Position numbers and translations under genes: made by a program. Shown piece after piece: positions 35,244-45,840 of a stretch of 64,000 nucleotides of DNA; the first letter of the stretch is position 1; the number at the start of each line of letters is the position of its first letter. Source of the DNA: Beta vulgaris subsp. vulgaris (Eukaryota; Streptophyta; Magnoliopsida; Caryophyllales; Amaranthaceae); assembly GCF_026745355.1 (NCBI RefSeq), contig NC_079210.1, positions 10,009,137 to 10,073,136 of the forward strand, given 5' to 3'. The notes under the pieces were generated by a model, which ran no database searches, had not been told where the DNA came from, and saw only the letters and a program-made list of their open reading frames with translations.

Positions 35244-35891
35244 TACAAACATAGTGTTTATTTGTCTTTTATGTTATTTCTTAAATAATTGAAAGGAATT
35301 ATAGGGAGACAATTTTTTAAAATGATCCCAAAATACAAACATAATGTTTATTTGTCTTTTATGTTATTTCTTTTTGGTCAATTTCGTTCCTTTCTGTTGC
35401 CCCCTAATCCTATATCTAGCCAACTAAAACTCATCATTCTTCAACAATTATTTATATAGTCCAATAGATTATTTTGAGAGAACTCTTCATAATCGAGAGT
35501 TAGAATCTATTGAGAGAACACCCTTCATAATTGAGAGTTAGAACTATTATAAAGTAAACCAATTTGGAAATCTTTATGAGAAGACTTTTTTATAATTCAT
35601 ATTATTCGAGTGAAATTAATTCTAAAAAGTAAACCAATTGTAACACAAAAAAAAAAAAGTATAAAAACTCAACCCACCTACAAAAGTTGGGCAGCTATTT
35701 AAAATTATATCATAACAAAAGTTGGGCAGCTATTTAAAACTTAGTCCGTCTTTTAGAAAAAAAACAAAAACTCAATCACTTTCATAGTTCCATTCCATCA
35801 TATACTAAATTAACAAAATAGTAATATATAGTCCAACAAAATTGAAAATCCATTTCCCCCAAAGTTTGATCCCAATAATCCCCAAATTGTT
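35244..35891 (+). promoter_or_regulatory. Upstream region of the pseudokinase gene with three short duplications
   Basis: Three pairs of duplicated segments: 35244-35282/35334-35372 (GTTTATTTGTCTTTTATG), 35476-35511/35512-35548 (CATAATCGAGAGTTAGAA), and 35680-35704/35714-35738 (AAAGTTGGGCAGCTATTTAA). The last carries a TATA-like TATTTAAAA, so the core promoter appears doubled; either would place transcription start about 120-170 bp before the ATG. Confidence 0.45.
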
Positions 35892-38800
35892 ATGTGCAGG
35901 TCCAAAATGGCAGTAGATGCCGTCCCACCCACAGCATCTCCTTCCAACAAACACAAACGCCGGCAAACCCCAACCCCAACCCAAACCCCAACTTCCCCCA
36001 CCTCTTTCGAAACTAACAACAATAAACACAATTCCACCCCCACCATCACCACCACCTCCTCCTCCTCTTCCGCCTCTCAATCAAGCCGTCACTCTCTCTC
36101 CAGCCTCCGTGGCTCCCTCCCTGAAAACCCTCACTTATACGACATCTCTGAACTACGCTTCGCAACCAACAATTTCCTTTCTAAGAACTTCTCCGCCTCT
36201 TCCTCTTCCTCTCGTTGCTGGCAATGTTCTCTTCACGGCAAAGATGTTATTATCTTCCAAAGAAAATCACACAACGTTAGCCAGTTACGCAATTCAAGTG
36301 TTCGGAAGAAGCTGTCTTCTATCTGCAAATCGCATCATATCGCTATTGTTAACCTCCTTGGAGCTTCTATCTCTGGTGAATATGTCTACCTTGTTTACGA
36401 CTTTATTATTGGCGCTAATCTATATGATGTTCTACATAATAAGAATAACCCTGATTTCACTGTTCTCAATTCCTGGATTTCAAGGATGCAGGTTCGTTAA
36501 ACTCCAAATTTTCAATGTTATACACTCTTTCCGGAGTTTCTTCTTGTAATTCCCAGTTATAACAGTTGAAAATACGTTACTTCTATGCAGGTTGCGACTG
36601 ATTTAGCGAATGGGCTTGATTATATTCATAATAATACTGGGTTAGATGTGAAATTTGTTCATAATCACATCAAATCGAGCAGTGTAATTGTTACGGAACC
36701 ATCCTGTAACGCTAAGATATGCCATTTTGGGACGTCGGAGCTCTGTGGTGAGCCCACTGAGGAGAGAGAAAATGATCAATTTGATAGTAATACTCAAAAG
36801 ATGACAATTGATGAAGACAAAGAGGAAAAAACGACGTCTTCACCTAAGAAATTGACCAGATCCAACAGTGTGAAATTCAACGGCACTACAGGGTATGAAA
36901 TCGTTTAATTTGTGTAGATTTTACATCAGAAACTTTGAGATAATGCACTTAATATGACAAGGATACGAGAATCTTATTCAATTTTCCATTAATGGAGAGT
37001 CAATTATTCATTGACAATCCGAAATGAAATCGAATTCTATTTATTATATTCATGTTAAAAAGTCTAATCTAAATTCTACTCTTATATTTTACTAGAAAAA
37101 GTTCAACTCTCCTAAAATTAGATTAATTTAAAATTTATCGGTGTCGTGGTTCCAGTTCAATTAGCTGAATTCGATGTGAACTTCAAAATTTCTAACTGCT
37201 TAAAACACTTTACATTTCTTACCCTTTTTAACAAACATTTAATGTGTAGAATTTACATCAGAAAATGAGAAAAATGAGAAAATGCAGTAAATATGACGAT
37301 ATTATGAAAATCTAGTTCAATTTTCCATTAATAGAAAGTCAATAATTAATGAGTTTGTGGTGTAAGAGACCATCTACTTTTTCAATTAAAAGTACGTAAT
37401 AATGAGTCCAATATTAAAAAGAGAATTAACTCAATAGTGGCTTTGTTAATTTCTTTCGGTGATTAATTTATTCCATTTAGTAACTCGGTTTACTTTAATA
37501 TTAAAATTAGACCGTCTTTTTTTACTAATTTTTGATAATTCATTGAGTATCCAACATGAGATTGAATTTTTTTAGTATTATATTCATGTTAAAAAGTCCA
37601 ATCATTTTTTTTACTCTTGATAATTTATAAAAAGTTAAACTAGATAATCAATAGTAATATTTGATGAAATACACCTAAATTTGAAAACGTCGGGTTGGTA
37701 CATCCTAGTTATATTAGCTGAATTTGTTTCCTCGTTAAAGAGGAACATGCGTCAGTTCCTCATTAAAAAAGGGCTTTGCTAAACGACGCCCTACAATTTC
37801 CTACTAACGCCCTAAATACAGTATTTTTGTATTGTATTTATATACTTTGTATTTTTTTCTCTCTCCTCCCCTTGACTCACCTCCCTTACCCTCCTTCAAT
37901 CTCAAAAGTTTACTTCCACCACCACCACCACCACCACCACCATCAGCACCACCACACCAGCACCACCACCACCACCACACCATCCGCACCACCGACAGCA
38001 GCACGTCCACCACCTTACCCCGACAGACCACCACCTTCTTCCCTGTGTTTTTTTTTTCCTTTTTTTCTGAAATTTTTTTTTTAAAAAATAAGGGGGCGCC
38101 CACCAAGGACGCCCCACCACCGGTGGAGGCGTCCTTGGTAGGCGCTCCACCAATGGTGAGGCGCCTGCCAAGGACGCCTCCACCGGTGGTGGAGCGTCCT
38201 TGGTGGCGCCTCCTTTTTTTCAAAAAAAAAATTCAAAAATAAAGGGGCGCCCACCAAGGACGCCCCACCACCGGTGGAGGCGTCCTTGGCAGGCGCTCCA
38301 CCCCATGGTGAGGCGCCTGCCAAGGACGCCTCCACCGATGGTGGGGCGTCCTTGGTGGGCGCCCCTTTATTTTCTGATTTTTTTTTTTTTAAAAACGAAG
38401 ATGGTGGTTTGACAGGGCATTCATTTCTTTGATGATTCTTACAGAGGTTTGTTCACGCAAGTTCTATGAATCAAAGAGATTCTTTATGAGTTAGTAGAGG
38501 TGAAAGCAACTAAGCCAAATCTTGCGCATATACTGCAGAGTTGATAGCCAGTGATGGTCCTTTCTCAACTTAAAAAAAGATGCTAATGCTAAAAGTATAA
38601 TAACTACACTTTGATTGATCTTCCCACATTCACGGACTGCTTCACAAGCTTTTTAATTGAAGGTTGATGATGCCTTTGGGAAGTGATTTAGAGTGTTGGA
38701 AATATTTGTAATCTTGTGGGAGTTGGGTTTTGGAGGGATATGGAATGTGATAACTGTGGTCTTCTTCCATAATGGATTGCATTTCTTATTCTGTTTGCCG

Positions 38801-40034
38801 CGCCGGTGGGTGTGTCGAGGCAGTGGTGGAGTGGAAGATGATAGGGAAGGGAAGTGAAGAAGGAATGGAAAAATGAGAAAATAGATGAAGTATACTATAC
38901 CGTATTTTTATACATGTATTTAGGGCGTAAATAGGAAATTTTAGGGCGTAATTTAGCAAACTAGTTAAAAAAAGAAAAGAGCATATTTTATAAAAATATC
39001 CCATCTACTTATTATTTTTAATTTATGCTTATACAAATTTTGTAAAAAAATCTATTAAGTATCTCTAAGTGACTAAATGAGATACATTTGAGACAAAATA
39101 TTGCAACTATAAACCTATATGTTATACTTTTGGAGAATTTTTTTTTTATAAAGATTATCTATTCATGGGAACTTTCAAAATTATTATCGTTCTTACCTCA
39201 TTGCTTTCTTAGTAGATATTTTATATAATTATATTGATCTTTTTATACTATTTAGATTTTAAGTTTGACCATATTTAATATGTGAAGACATGAATTGACA
39301 AATGCAAATGCGTCCACCTAATATGATGTATTTAGTAAAAAATCAAAGGAGTATTTAATATGGACATGTGAACCAATCTTATTGTTTAACCACATTTTGA
39401 GCATGGCTTAGGCAAAATACTAAATATGACACTGGGAACAAGAAACTTACAATCATTTTCATGTAATTATTAAAGATGTCTTGGCCTAGTCGTTAAGATT
39501 GAAGTGTTATAAACGATAAATACTTTTGAAGATAAATAATATAGAAGAAGAGAAAAATCAAATATAGCTTATAATTTATGAGATAAAATGATACATTACA
39601 GGTACATGTCGCCGGAGTTCCAAATGACGGGAGTAGGCACTCGGAAATCGGACGTGTATGCGTTCGGGGTGGTTTTGGTGGAGCTGCTGTCGGGGGAGGA
39701 GGCAGTGAAGTACAAATACAATAAGGCGACGAAAGACTACATGAAAATGTCCGCCGTGGATGTTGCCAGAGAAGTGGTGGTGGGCGGTGGCGAGGAGAGG
39801 GAGGGAAGGCTGAGGAAGTGGGTAGATAGAAGGCTCAAGGACTCTTACCCTGTTGAGGTGGCGGATAAGATGACGCGCTTGGCTGTTGAATGTTTGCACG
39901 TGGACCCTGCTAAACGCCCAGACATGCGACGTGTGGCGGGTAAAATTTCCAAGTTTTACCTGGAGTCACAAAGTTGGTGTGACAAAATGAAGATGCCCAC
40001 AGATATTACGGTGTCGTTTGCTCCTCGAGACTAA
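35892..40034 (+). CDS. Cytosolic pseudokinase, 'LysM domain receptor-like kinase 3'-like
   Basis: Three exons, 35892-36491, 36591-36892 and 39602-40034, join through GT-AG introns into 444 residues without a break. Start MCRSKMAVDAV matches the style of homologues; there is no signal peptide, LysM or membrane segment. Residues 20-85 are Thr/Pro/Ser-rich, then a kinase fold begins at ENPHLYDISELRFATNNF. Key residues are replaced: VHNHIKSSS stands where HRDxKxxN is expected, ICHFGTSEL where DFG is expected, and the ATP-site strand reads VIIFQRK. The YMSPEF and SDVYAFGVVL motifs and C-lobe are kept. It should bind partners rather than phosphorylate. The only convincing host gene here; its intact frame and intron positions suggest it is expressed. 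Confidence 0.87.
36908..37762. repeat. Tandem duplication inside intron 2, one copy interrupted
   Basis: Copy A (about 36912-37240) and copy B (about 37245-37740) share TTACATCAGAAA, TTCAATTTTCCATTAATGG/AGAAAGTC and TTATATTCATGTTAAAAAGTC. Copy B carries an extra ~170 bp (about 37363-37535) beginning GTGTAAGAGACCATCT and ending near AGACCGTCTTTTTTT, flanked by AATTAATGAG- and AATTCATTGAG-like sequence: a small Mutator-like insertion. Confidence 0.6.
37915..37985. repeat. CAC/ACC microsatellite
   Basis: Near-perfect ACC triplets, interrupted by CAG and CAC. His- and Gly-rich frames across it are artefacts. Confidence 0.85.
38091..38370. repeat. Two large GC-rich palindromes in tandem
   Basis: Blocks at about 38092-38214 and 38243-38368 each read GGGGCGCCCACCAAGGACG ... 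CGTCCTTGGTGGGCGCC, i.e. each ~125-bp block is a palindrome made of smaller ones (CAAGGACGCC against GGCGTCCTTG, four times per block). They are separated by a short A/T-rich spacer and flanked by T-runs. Confidence 0.9.
38430..38530 (+). pseudogene. Possible captured NUP205-like fragment
   Basis: A short frame reads YELVEVKATKPNLAHILQS and then stops. 'TKPNLAHILL' is reminiscent of a conserved segment of nuclear-pore protein NUP205. Only about 20 residues match the style, so this is tentative. It lies inside the intronic inverted-repeat element, consistent with gene-fragment capture. Confidence 0.25.
38973..39601. other. Remainder of pseudokinase intron 2
   Basis: AT-rich sequence ending in the splice acceptor ATACATTACAG. 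No further element seen. Confidence 0.6.
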
Positions 40035-40556
40035 TGTATAATTCTTTTTGGAGGAGACTGATGTATTATTGACACAAGTCAAAGATGGGAAGCGTAAAGC
40101 GTTACATTATTGAAAATGCTGAACATGTAGTCTGTACTCTGTAGAGTTGTAACTTGTAATTGGTAAACATAGAGTGATCGACATGAAATAATTTTATGAA
40201 TTCTTCAATGTGAGACGCTCGGGTAAGATCATACAATTTACTTTCTTTATTAATGTTTGAACATATGTTTTAACTTTTTAGATTTTTGTATAGCTATTTA
40301 TAACTTGTAACCTAATTTTTATACTCATATCTAAATATGAATGTTTCACAATATTTATGTAATGTGTGTTATTTCCTATTTTAGTTGTTTTCTGTCAGAT
40401 GGTCTCAATCTCTATTCTCATATCACACAAGTATAAGCATATCAATTGTGTCTATTCAGGTTATGGGTCGAAAATTACTCAGTTCTAACCAAAATATTCT
40501 AGTTCGGATCAGTCCATGGTATAATAGGCTAATAGTCTCTTCAATTTTCCCCTTTA
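40035..40556. other. 3' flank of the pseudokinase gene
   Basis: Probable 3' UTR to about 40220, with a poly-A-signal-like AAATAATTTTATG near 40186. After that AT-rich sequence without a gene. Confidence 0.45.
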
Positions 40557-41755
40557 TTAAATGTAGAGAACGTATTGTGTCGGACTCGTCCGACCATAAT
40601 CTTTGGTCGGACGACTTTCAGGTGGTTTCAATTTTTTTTTAGTTATTCTTAATTTTTTTCAGTTAGTCTTAATTTTTTTCAGTTAGTCTTCATTTTTTTC
40701 AGTTGTCTTAATTGTTTTCAGTAGTCTTCATTTTTTTCCGTTATCTAAATGAAAGTAAGTTACCTCTAAATGAAATAATTTAGTCTAACTGAAAGTAACT
40801 TAGGTCTAAATGAAAGTAAGTTAGGTCTAAATGAAAGTAAGTTACCTCTAAATGAAAGTAACTTAGGTCTAAATGAAAGTAACTTAGATCTAACTGAAAC
40901 ACTAACAAAGCACCAACTGAATGAAAGGAAAAATAAGAGCAGCTGAAATATATTAAGCACCAACTGAAACATATTAAACACCAACTGAAATAACAACAAG
41001 AACTAACTGAAACACTAACAAAGCACCAACTGAAACAAAACAAAATCCAACTAAAACAAAACAATACCTAACTGAAATAACAACAAGAACTAACTGAAAC
41101 ATATTAAACCTCTAAATGAAAGTAAGTTACCTCTAAATGAAAGTAACTTACATCTAAATGAAAGTAAGTTACCTCTAAATAAAAGTAACTTACCTCTAAA
41201 TATTTCTGAAAAAAGGCTTTTACATAAGTGAAAACAATAATAATACCAGCTCATTAGTTCCAAAATCATTGGCTATACAACAAAATATTATACCAGCTTA
41301 TTAAAATTATTATTACGCCCTCAAACAATCATTACAGCAAGTCAGCAACTATTGTAAATGGATTAATGCTGGATTGCTGGTAATATAAGGCACACAGTAG
41401 CACAAATTCATCACATGTTTTATTGACCATTTCAATCCTTCCACTTTTTCTCCTCTTATTCTTCGTTGACTATTAGACTCGTAGTTGCAGCTTAAGTCGC
41501 AGCAGCAGCCCAAAATACTAACAGAATCTGAAGGGAGCCAATGTGTGCGTAAGTACCAACGGCGTGTTGTCAGTGGAAAAGGTGGTGCCGTGGTGGTACT
41601 CAGTAGTGACGGAGCCGCCGTGGTGTTTGAGTGGTGTCAAATACAAACGTGGAATTTCAGAATCTCTAATTTCTTCTGTGAATATTTTGGGCTCAGCCCG
41701 TCCGACCAAACACATTGGGTCAGACGGTCTGACCCAATAGTTTCACTTAAATGTA
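40557..41755. mobile_element. Palindrome-ended Mutator-like element, third copy
   Basis: 40566-41746 (1181 bp), flanked by TTAAATGTA on both sides (9 bp). Left end GAGAACGTATTGTGTCGGAC; right end is the palindrome ATTGGGTCAGACGGTCTGAC plus CCAATAGTTTCAC. Region 40630-40740 repeats CAGTTAGTCTTAATTTTTTT and 40745-41205 repeats CTAAATGAAAGTAAGTTACC and CAACTGAAAC units. The interior 41450-41690 is GC-richer, host-like (RVVSGKGGAVVVLSSDGA frame) and unidentified. Confidence 0.85.
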
Positions 41756-43199
41756 TGGAGGTGTATTATCTAATAATATAGCTCTTTAGTTCAAGTTTCA
41801 AATGACAGGCAGTTAATAGCCATATGGAGCAAGCACGAATGACTGCGATACCCTTATTAAATACTTTGACTGGCCCTAGATAAGTGCAATATAACTATAA
41901 CAATTAATATATCTAATTATATATTAAGTAAAAACTATTAAAACTTGATATTATGAAGATGCTTATTAATTAAGACAAACCAAATTACATTTTATATGAT
42001 AACTTTTATCTTTATATACTAGTAAAAAATAGGAAAAGTCTATTTGGTAGTTCCCAACTTTTAATTTTTCTCTTTGGTAGCACATGATTATTGTATATGT
42101 TAATTATATAGGATTGTGCATCATTAAGTGCCTTTAGTTGCATTCAATAGTCTAACCTATGTCAATTTACAAATCCTAAGTAATGTTCGCCGCGCTACCC
42201 AATCAAAATAAAACTCCATCGCATCCGATTTCCTCGTTTTCCTCCTTTCTTCACCCGTGATAATAACATAAACCTTACCTCCATTTGCTCACTCTTTTTC
42301 TCCTTTTTTAGACACAATAAACTCATACTCATAATCTTATCATTCAACTATACATGCCAAGACTTATTGTCACCATGGATGGAATCATAAGGTTCGTGAA
42401 AGTAAAAACTTGGAATTATGAGTCTTCAAAGATGCTTAAAGCACGTGTTTGAGTGGGACTAACAAAGCCGACTTGAAAGACAGTGTTGATGTGTAATATG
42501 CCAAAATTATAAACTTGCTTAGTTAATTAAATAGAAAGGTTAAAATTTTATTTAATAATAATTAGCTAAACAAGCATATTTATGAATTATTGATACTACA
42601 ATAAACTAACAAATTTTATGAGATTTTGAAAGTAGGAAGATTTTTTTTTGATTTTTACCACCTTATAAGTAGGTTGTTTTACGCTTTACCACCTTTTAAT
42701 TTTTTTTTCAATTTTGCCATCTCAAAGTTTCCAACTCACTAAAAACTAACACTAACTCGTGCTCCAGCCGAGAATCCGGTTGGAGAGGGAGGGGGGCAAA
42801 ATTCGGATTCAAATAATTTTCTTCCCTTTTTACACTCTCTCTCCCCGATTTCTCTTTCTTCCTTCGCCATTCTATTTCCTTAAAACATTCATTCTTACCT
42901 TTCATTCCCTACAACAACCTCTCGGTAAAATTATAACTCCTCTTTGATTTTTATTAAGATTCTTTTACTTTAATTTCTCTCCTCTACTTCACCTCAAAAA
43001 TCTAAAACACTAAGCTCATCTCTCTCCTCCTTTATTTCGGCTATCATAACAACAAGACAATCGTCGGGACCAACTTACCGCATCTGGATCAATCTCAATC
43101 AGTTGAAACCGCAGCAATATGGTTATTTTATATTTTCCTTTTTTTTACGTGATATATTGCTGTGTATGGGTAAAACCGCAGCAATATCACCACAACAAT
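41756..43199. other. Intergenic sequence with element remnants
   Basis: No gene. 42048-42090 (TTGGTAGTTCCCAACTTTT, TTGGTAGCAC) and 42655-42700 (TTTACCACCTTATAAG, TTTACCACCTTTTAA) look like single ends of further phrase-repeat elements without partners. 43105-43199 carries ACCGCAGCAATAT motifs identical to those inside the next CACTA element. Confidence 0.4.
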
Positions 43200-44834
43200 C
43201 ACTAGTAGAATAAATGCTATTTGCTGCGGTGGTATTGCTGCGGTTTTACCTATACGCAGCAATATTACACGCAAAAAGAAAAATAGAAAATAACAATATT
43301 GCTACGGTTGCCCCCCCAAAACCGCAACAATATTGTTCAACGGATACATTTTGAAAAAAATGTGGGGCCTGGAAAGACTAATATTGCTGCGGTTTTGGGC
43401 GGGAAACCACAGCAATATAATAAAAAATATTTTAAAAATATATTGCTGCGGTTTCCCGCCCAAAACTGCAGCAATATTGTCTGCTCTCAAAAAAAAATAG
43501 ACGCGACCCTATTAGGGTTTATTATTTCTTCTTCCTTTACAACTCCTCCAGCCGTTTCTAAACCTTCTCTCCTCACTCTCTCTCCTCTCTCTCTCCCTCT
43601 CTCTCCTCCCTCTCTCTCCTCACTCTCTCTCATTTCCTCCGTTTCTAAACCGCTTCAACATTCAGATCTGACCTCTCTCCTCTTATTTGTCGTCCGTCGT
43701 TCGTCATTTTTCGTTCTTCCTCGTCATATCTGGTTCGTTCGTTTGTTTTGTAAGAAATCTCCCTCTCCTCAACAGAAATCCAGTCGTTCGTGAGTTCGTT
43801 TTCGTGTGTTTCGTTCGTTCGTTTCCGGCGGCTCTTCGTTCGTGAGTCGAAATCCAGTCGTTCGTCATATGCGTTCGTTCGTGGGTTTCGAAACTCAAAA
43901 CCCCCATAACTCCTCAACAGAAAAAACGGTGAATTATTAAAAAAAAAAAGGGGCATGGAAGCAGGGTCAACGAAGAAGAGAGAGAGAGCAGAGAAACCAT
44001 ACAAAGGGATAAGGATGAGGAAGTGGGAAAAATGGGTTGCTGAATTATTCGGCCTTTTTTTTTTTCTTTTTTATCTTTTTTCGATTACTTTTTAGATCTG
44101 GTTGTGTTTGTTTTTCCTTGTAGATTTTTTTTCCTTTCTTTGTAGATATTGGATCGTTTTTTTTTCGTTTGTTTTGTAGATATTCGTTTTTTTTTTCGTT
44201 TTTTGTATATATTCGATCATTGATGATCGTTTTTTAGTCTGTATATATTCCGTTCCTTGTCTTTTCGTTTTTTTTCATTTTTTTCCGATTACTTTTTAGA
44301 TCTGTTTGTTGTTTTTTAGCTTGTAGATTTTTTTTTTGCTTTTTCATTTTTCATTTTAGATAGTTTTTTTTTCGTTTTTTTCGATTGTTTTTTCATTTTA
44401 CATATTATTCTTTTGTAATATTCATGTAATTAGTTTTTCATTTTTGTATATTAATATATTAATGAGATTCATGTTATTTTATATTCAGTTTGCCTGAGAA
44501 TTTAATGGATAATGAATGGGTTAATTGTTTGGTTTTAATATTTCAAATTTAATTGACAAATGCAAAAAAAAAAAAAAAATTTTTTTACCTGTAGGGGGAC
44601 ATATTGCTGCGGTTTTTATCCGCAGCAATATTACGTGTTAAACAGATAAAAAAATTATAATATTGCTGCAGTTTGGCCTAAAAACCACAACAATATTGGT
44701 ATATATTGCTGCGGTTTTAAACCGCAGCAATATAATTAATACCTATTGCTGCACCCTTAATTGCTGCGCGCCCCAAACCGCAGCAATAGGACACTTTTTA
44801 ACCGCAGCAAGTAACATTTATTCTACTAGTGAAT
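43197..44834. mobile_element. Non-autonomous CACTA transposon
   Basis: 43200-44831 (1632 bp) starts CACTAGTAGAATAAATG and ends in the complement; the 3-bp target duplication is AAT on both sides. Both ends carry many ATTGCTGCGGTTT subterminal motifs in both orientations, as expected for CACTA transposase binding. The interior contains a CT-rich leader (43560-43640) and the start of an AP2/ERF gene. No transposase is present. Confidence 0.93.
43955..44053 (+). pseudogene. Captured 5' coding fragment of an ERF/DREB (AP2-domain) gene
   Basis: Thirty-three codons from ATG: MEAGSTKKRERAEK then PYKGIRMRKWEKWVAEL. The second part is the start of an AP2 DNA-binding domain of the ERF group II type, whose usual form is PYKGIRMRKWGKWVAEIR. 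Two differences (Glu for Gly, and LFG in place of IRE) and loss of homology after GG(C) show it is truncated. The upstream CT-rich 400 bp probably came along as the gene's 5' UTR or promoter. The parental gene would encode a transcription factor; this fragment cannot. Confidence 0.72.
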
Positions 44835-44854
44835 AAATAATTATTCTACTAGCG
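44835..44854. repeat. End of an older CACTA around the inner one
   Basis: ATTATTCTACTAGCG is a degenerate CACTA right end lying directly outside the inner element, and the left flank (43105-43199) has the same GCTGCGG-type motifs. The inner CACTA therefore seems inserted near the end of a related one. Confidence 0.4.
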
Positions 44855-44889
44855 AACACTTGTGAAACCTTCAACACATACATAAGATA

Positions 44890-45840
44890 GGCAAGAGATA
44901 AGCCAATACTAACCCAAATGGAGTGGCTTAGAAGAAACATGGTGAAGAGAAATAATGATAAGTGGGAGGGGGTCCTGAAGATACAAGGGAAAAGTATGCC
45001 TATGTGAAGAAGTTTTTGATGGTTTGGAGAAATATGCAAGATCTTGCATTATCCAGGTGGCTAGGGTGGGTGACTATGAGGTTCAATTGAGGGGAGATCA
45101 GGTGTTGTGTGACCTGCAACAAAGGACATGCACTTGCTACAAGTGGGAGCTTACTGGGATATCATGTGTGCATGAATTTACTTGCATTTTGGACAAAAGG
45201 GTGGATCCGAATGACTATGTGCATGAGGCATATAGTAGGGAGATCTACCTCAAATCATATGGGCCTCTAGAAAGCCATGTCTGGGAAGAAGTACTGGTAG
45301 AGAGTTGATTTTCCTCAACCACTACCACCTATAATTAGAGTCATGCCTAGTAGACCCAAGTTGAAGGAAAGATAAAAAAGAGGTCGGTGAATAGGGAAGC
45401 AACAAGAATCCCAAGGACCCAAAAAGAACATACATTTATGGTCATTGTGCTCAACCAGGCCATAACAAGAAGGCTTATTCAAATGCCCCTAAGGTTCCCG
45501 TTGCTGCAAAAGGAATAGGTGGCAGGCCACCTTTGGGCACAACTTGGGTATAGAAGCAAATGAAGGAGGAAGAAAGGGTGAGAAAGTCATTATTCTTCTT
45601 CCCCTATATTGATCCTCATCTAACTTAATTGTGCAGATTTACTATCATAAAGCCTCTTTTGTGCAACTAAATCCTGGTGGTGAAGGGACTTCAAGGTAAG
45701 CCAATACAACTACCCAAGACCCTTCTTGACAAGCAAGCTGCTCAACCATGACTAGGGCTTCAACACAATCACTCACAAGGTAGAAGATGCCTACTAAGAA
45801 GAAGATGAAGAGTGCATATGTTTTTACGATACTTTAGAGG
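44890..45840 (+). pseudogene. MuDR-type transposase, C-terminal remnant
   Basis: A frame from about 44895 (MEWLRRNMVKRNNDKWEGVL) stops, shifts, and continues at 45020-45305 with a SWIM zinc finger (CTCYKWELTGISCVHEFTC: C-x-C...C-x-H). After the 45308 stop the sequence keeps family resemblance in changing frames: PPIIRVMPSRPKLKER and a zinc-knuckle region YGHCAQPGHNKKAYS in which flanking cysteines are mutated. The catalytic DDE domain is absent. It could have mobilised the Mutator-like elements nearby in the past; no direct link is visible. Confidence 0.8.

Larger units (their letters stand above)
37763..38972. mobile_element. Inverted-repeat element in intron 2 of the pseudokinase gene
   Basis: 37771-38964 (1194 bp), flanked by TTAAAAAA on both sides. 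Ends share TTTGCTAAA...ACGCCCTA...ACGCCCTAAATAC in inverted orientation; ACGCCCTA recurs at 37786 and 37807. Inside are a CAC/CCA repeat (37915-37985), GC palindromic blocks (38091-38370) and a host-like segment (38430-38530). Confidence 0.75.

Noticed and set aside
35917..36549. 210-codon alternative frame over the pseudokinase first exon
   Set aside because: Out-of-frame shadow; the frame with the kinase fold and correct splice phases is 35892-36491.
37776..38412. Several 70-139 codon frames on both strands rich in His, Pro or Gly
   Set aside because: They are translations of the CAC repeat and the GC palindromes; palindromes keep frames open on both strands.
43645..44004. 119-codon minus-strand frame in the CACTA element
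   Set aside because: Antisense of the captured ERF leader; Arg/Glu/Thr-rich repeats from CGTTCGTTCG-type sequence.
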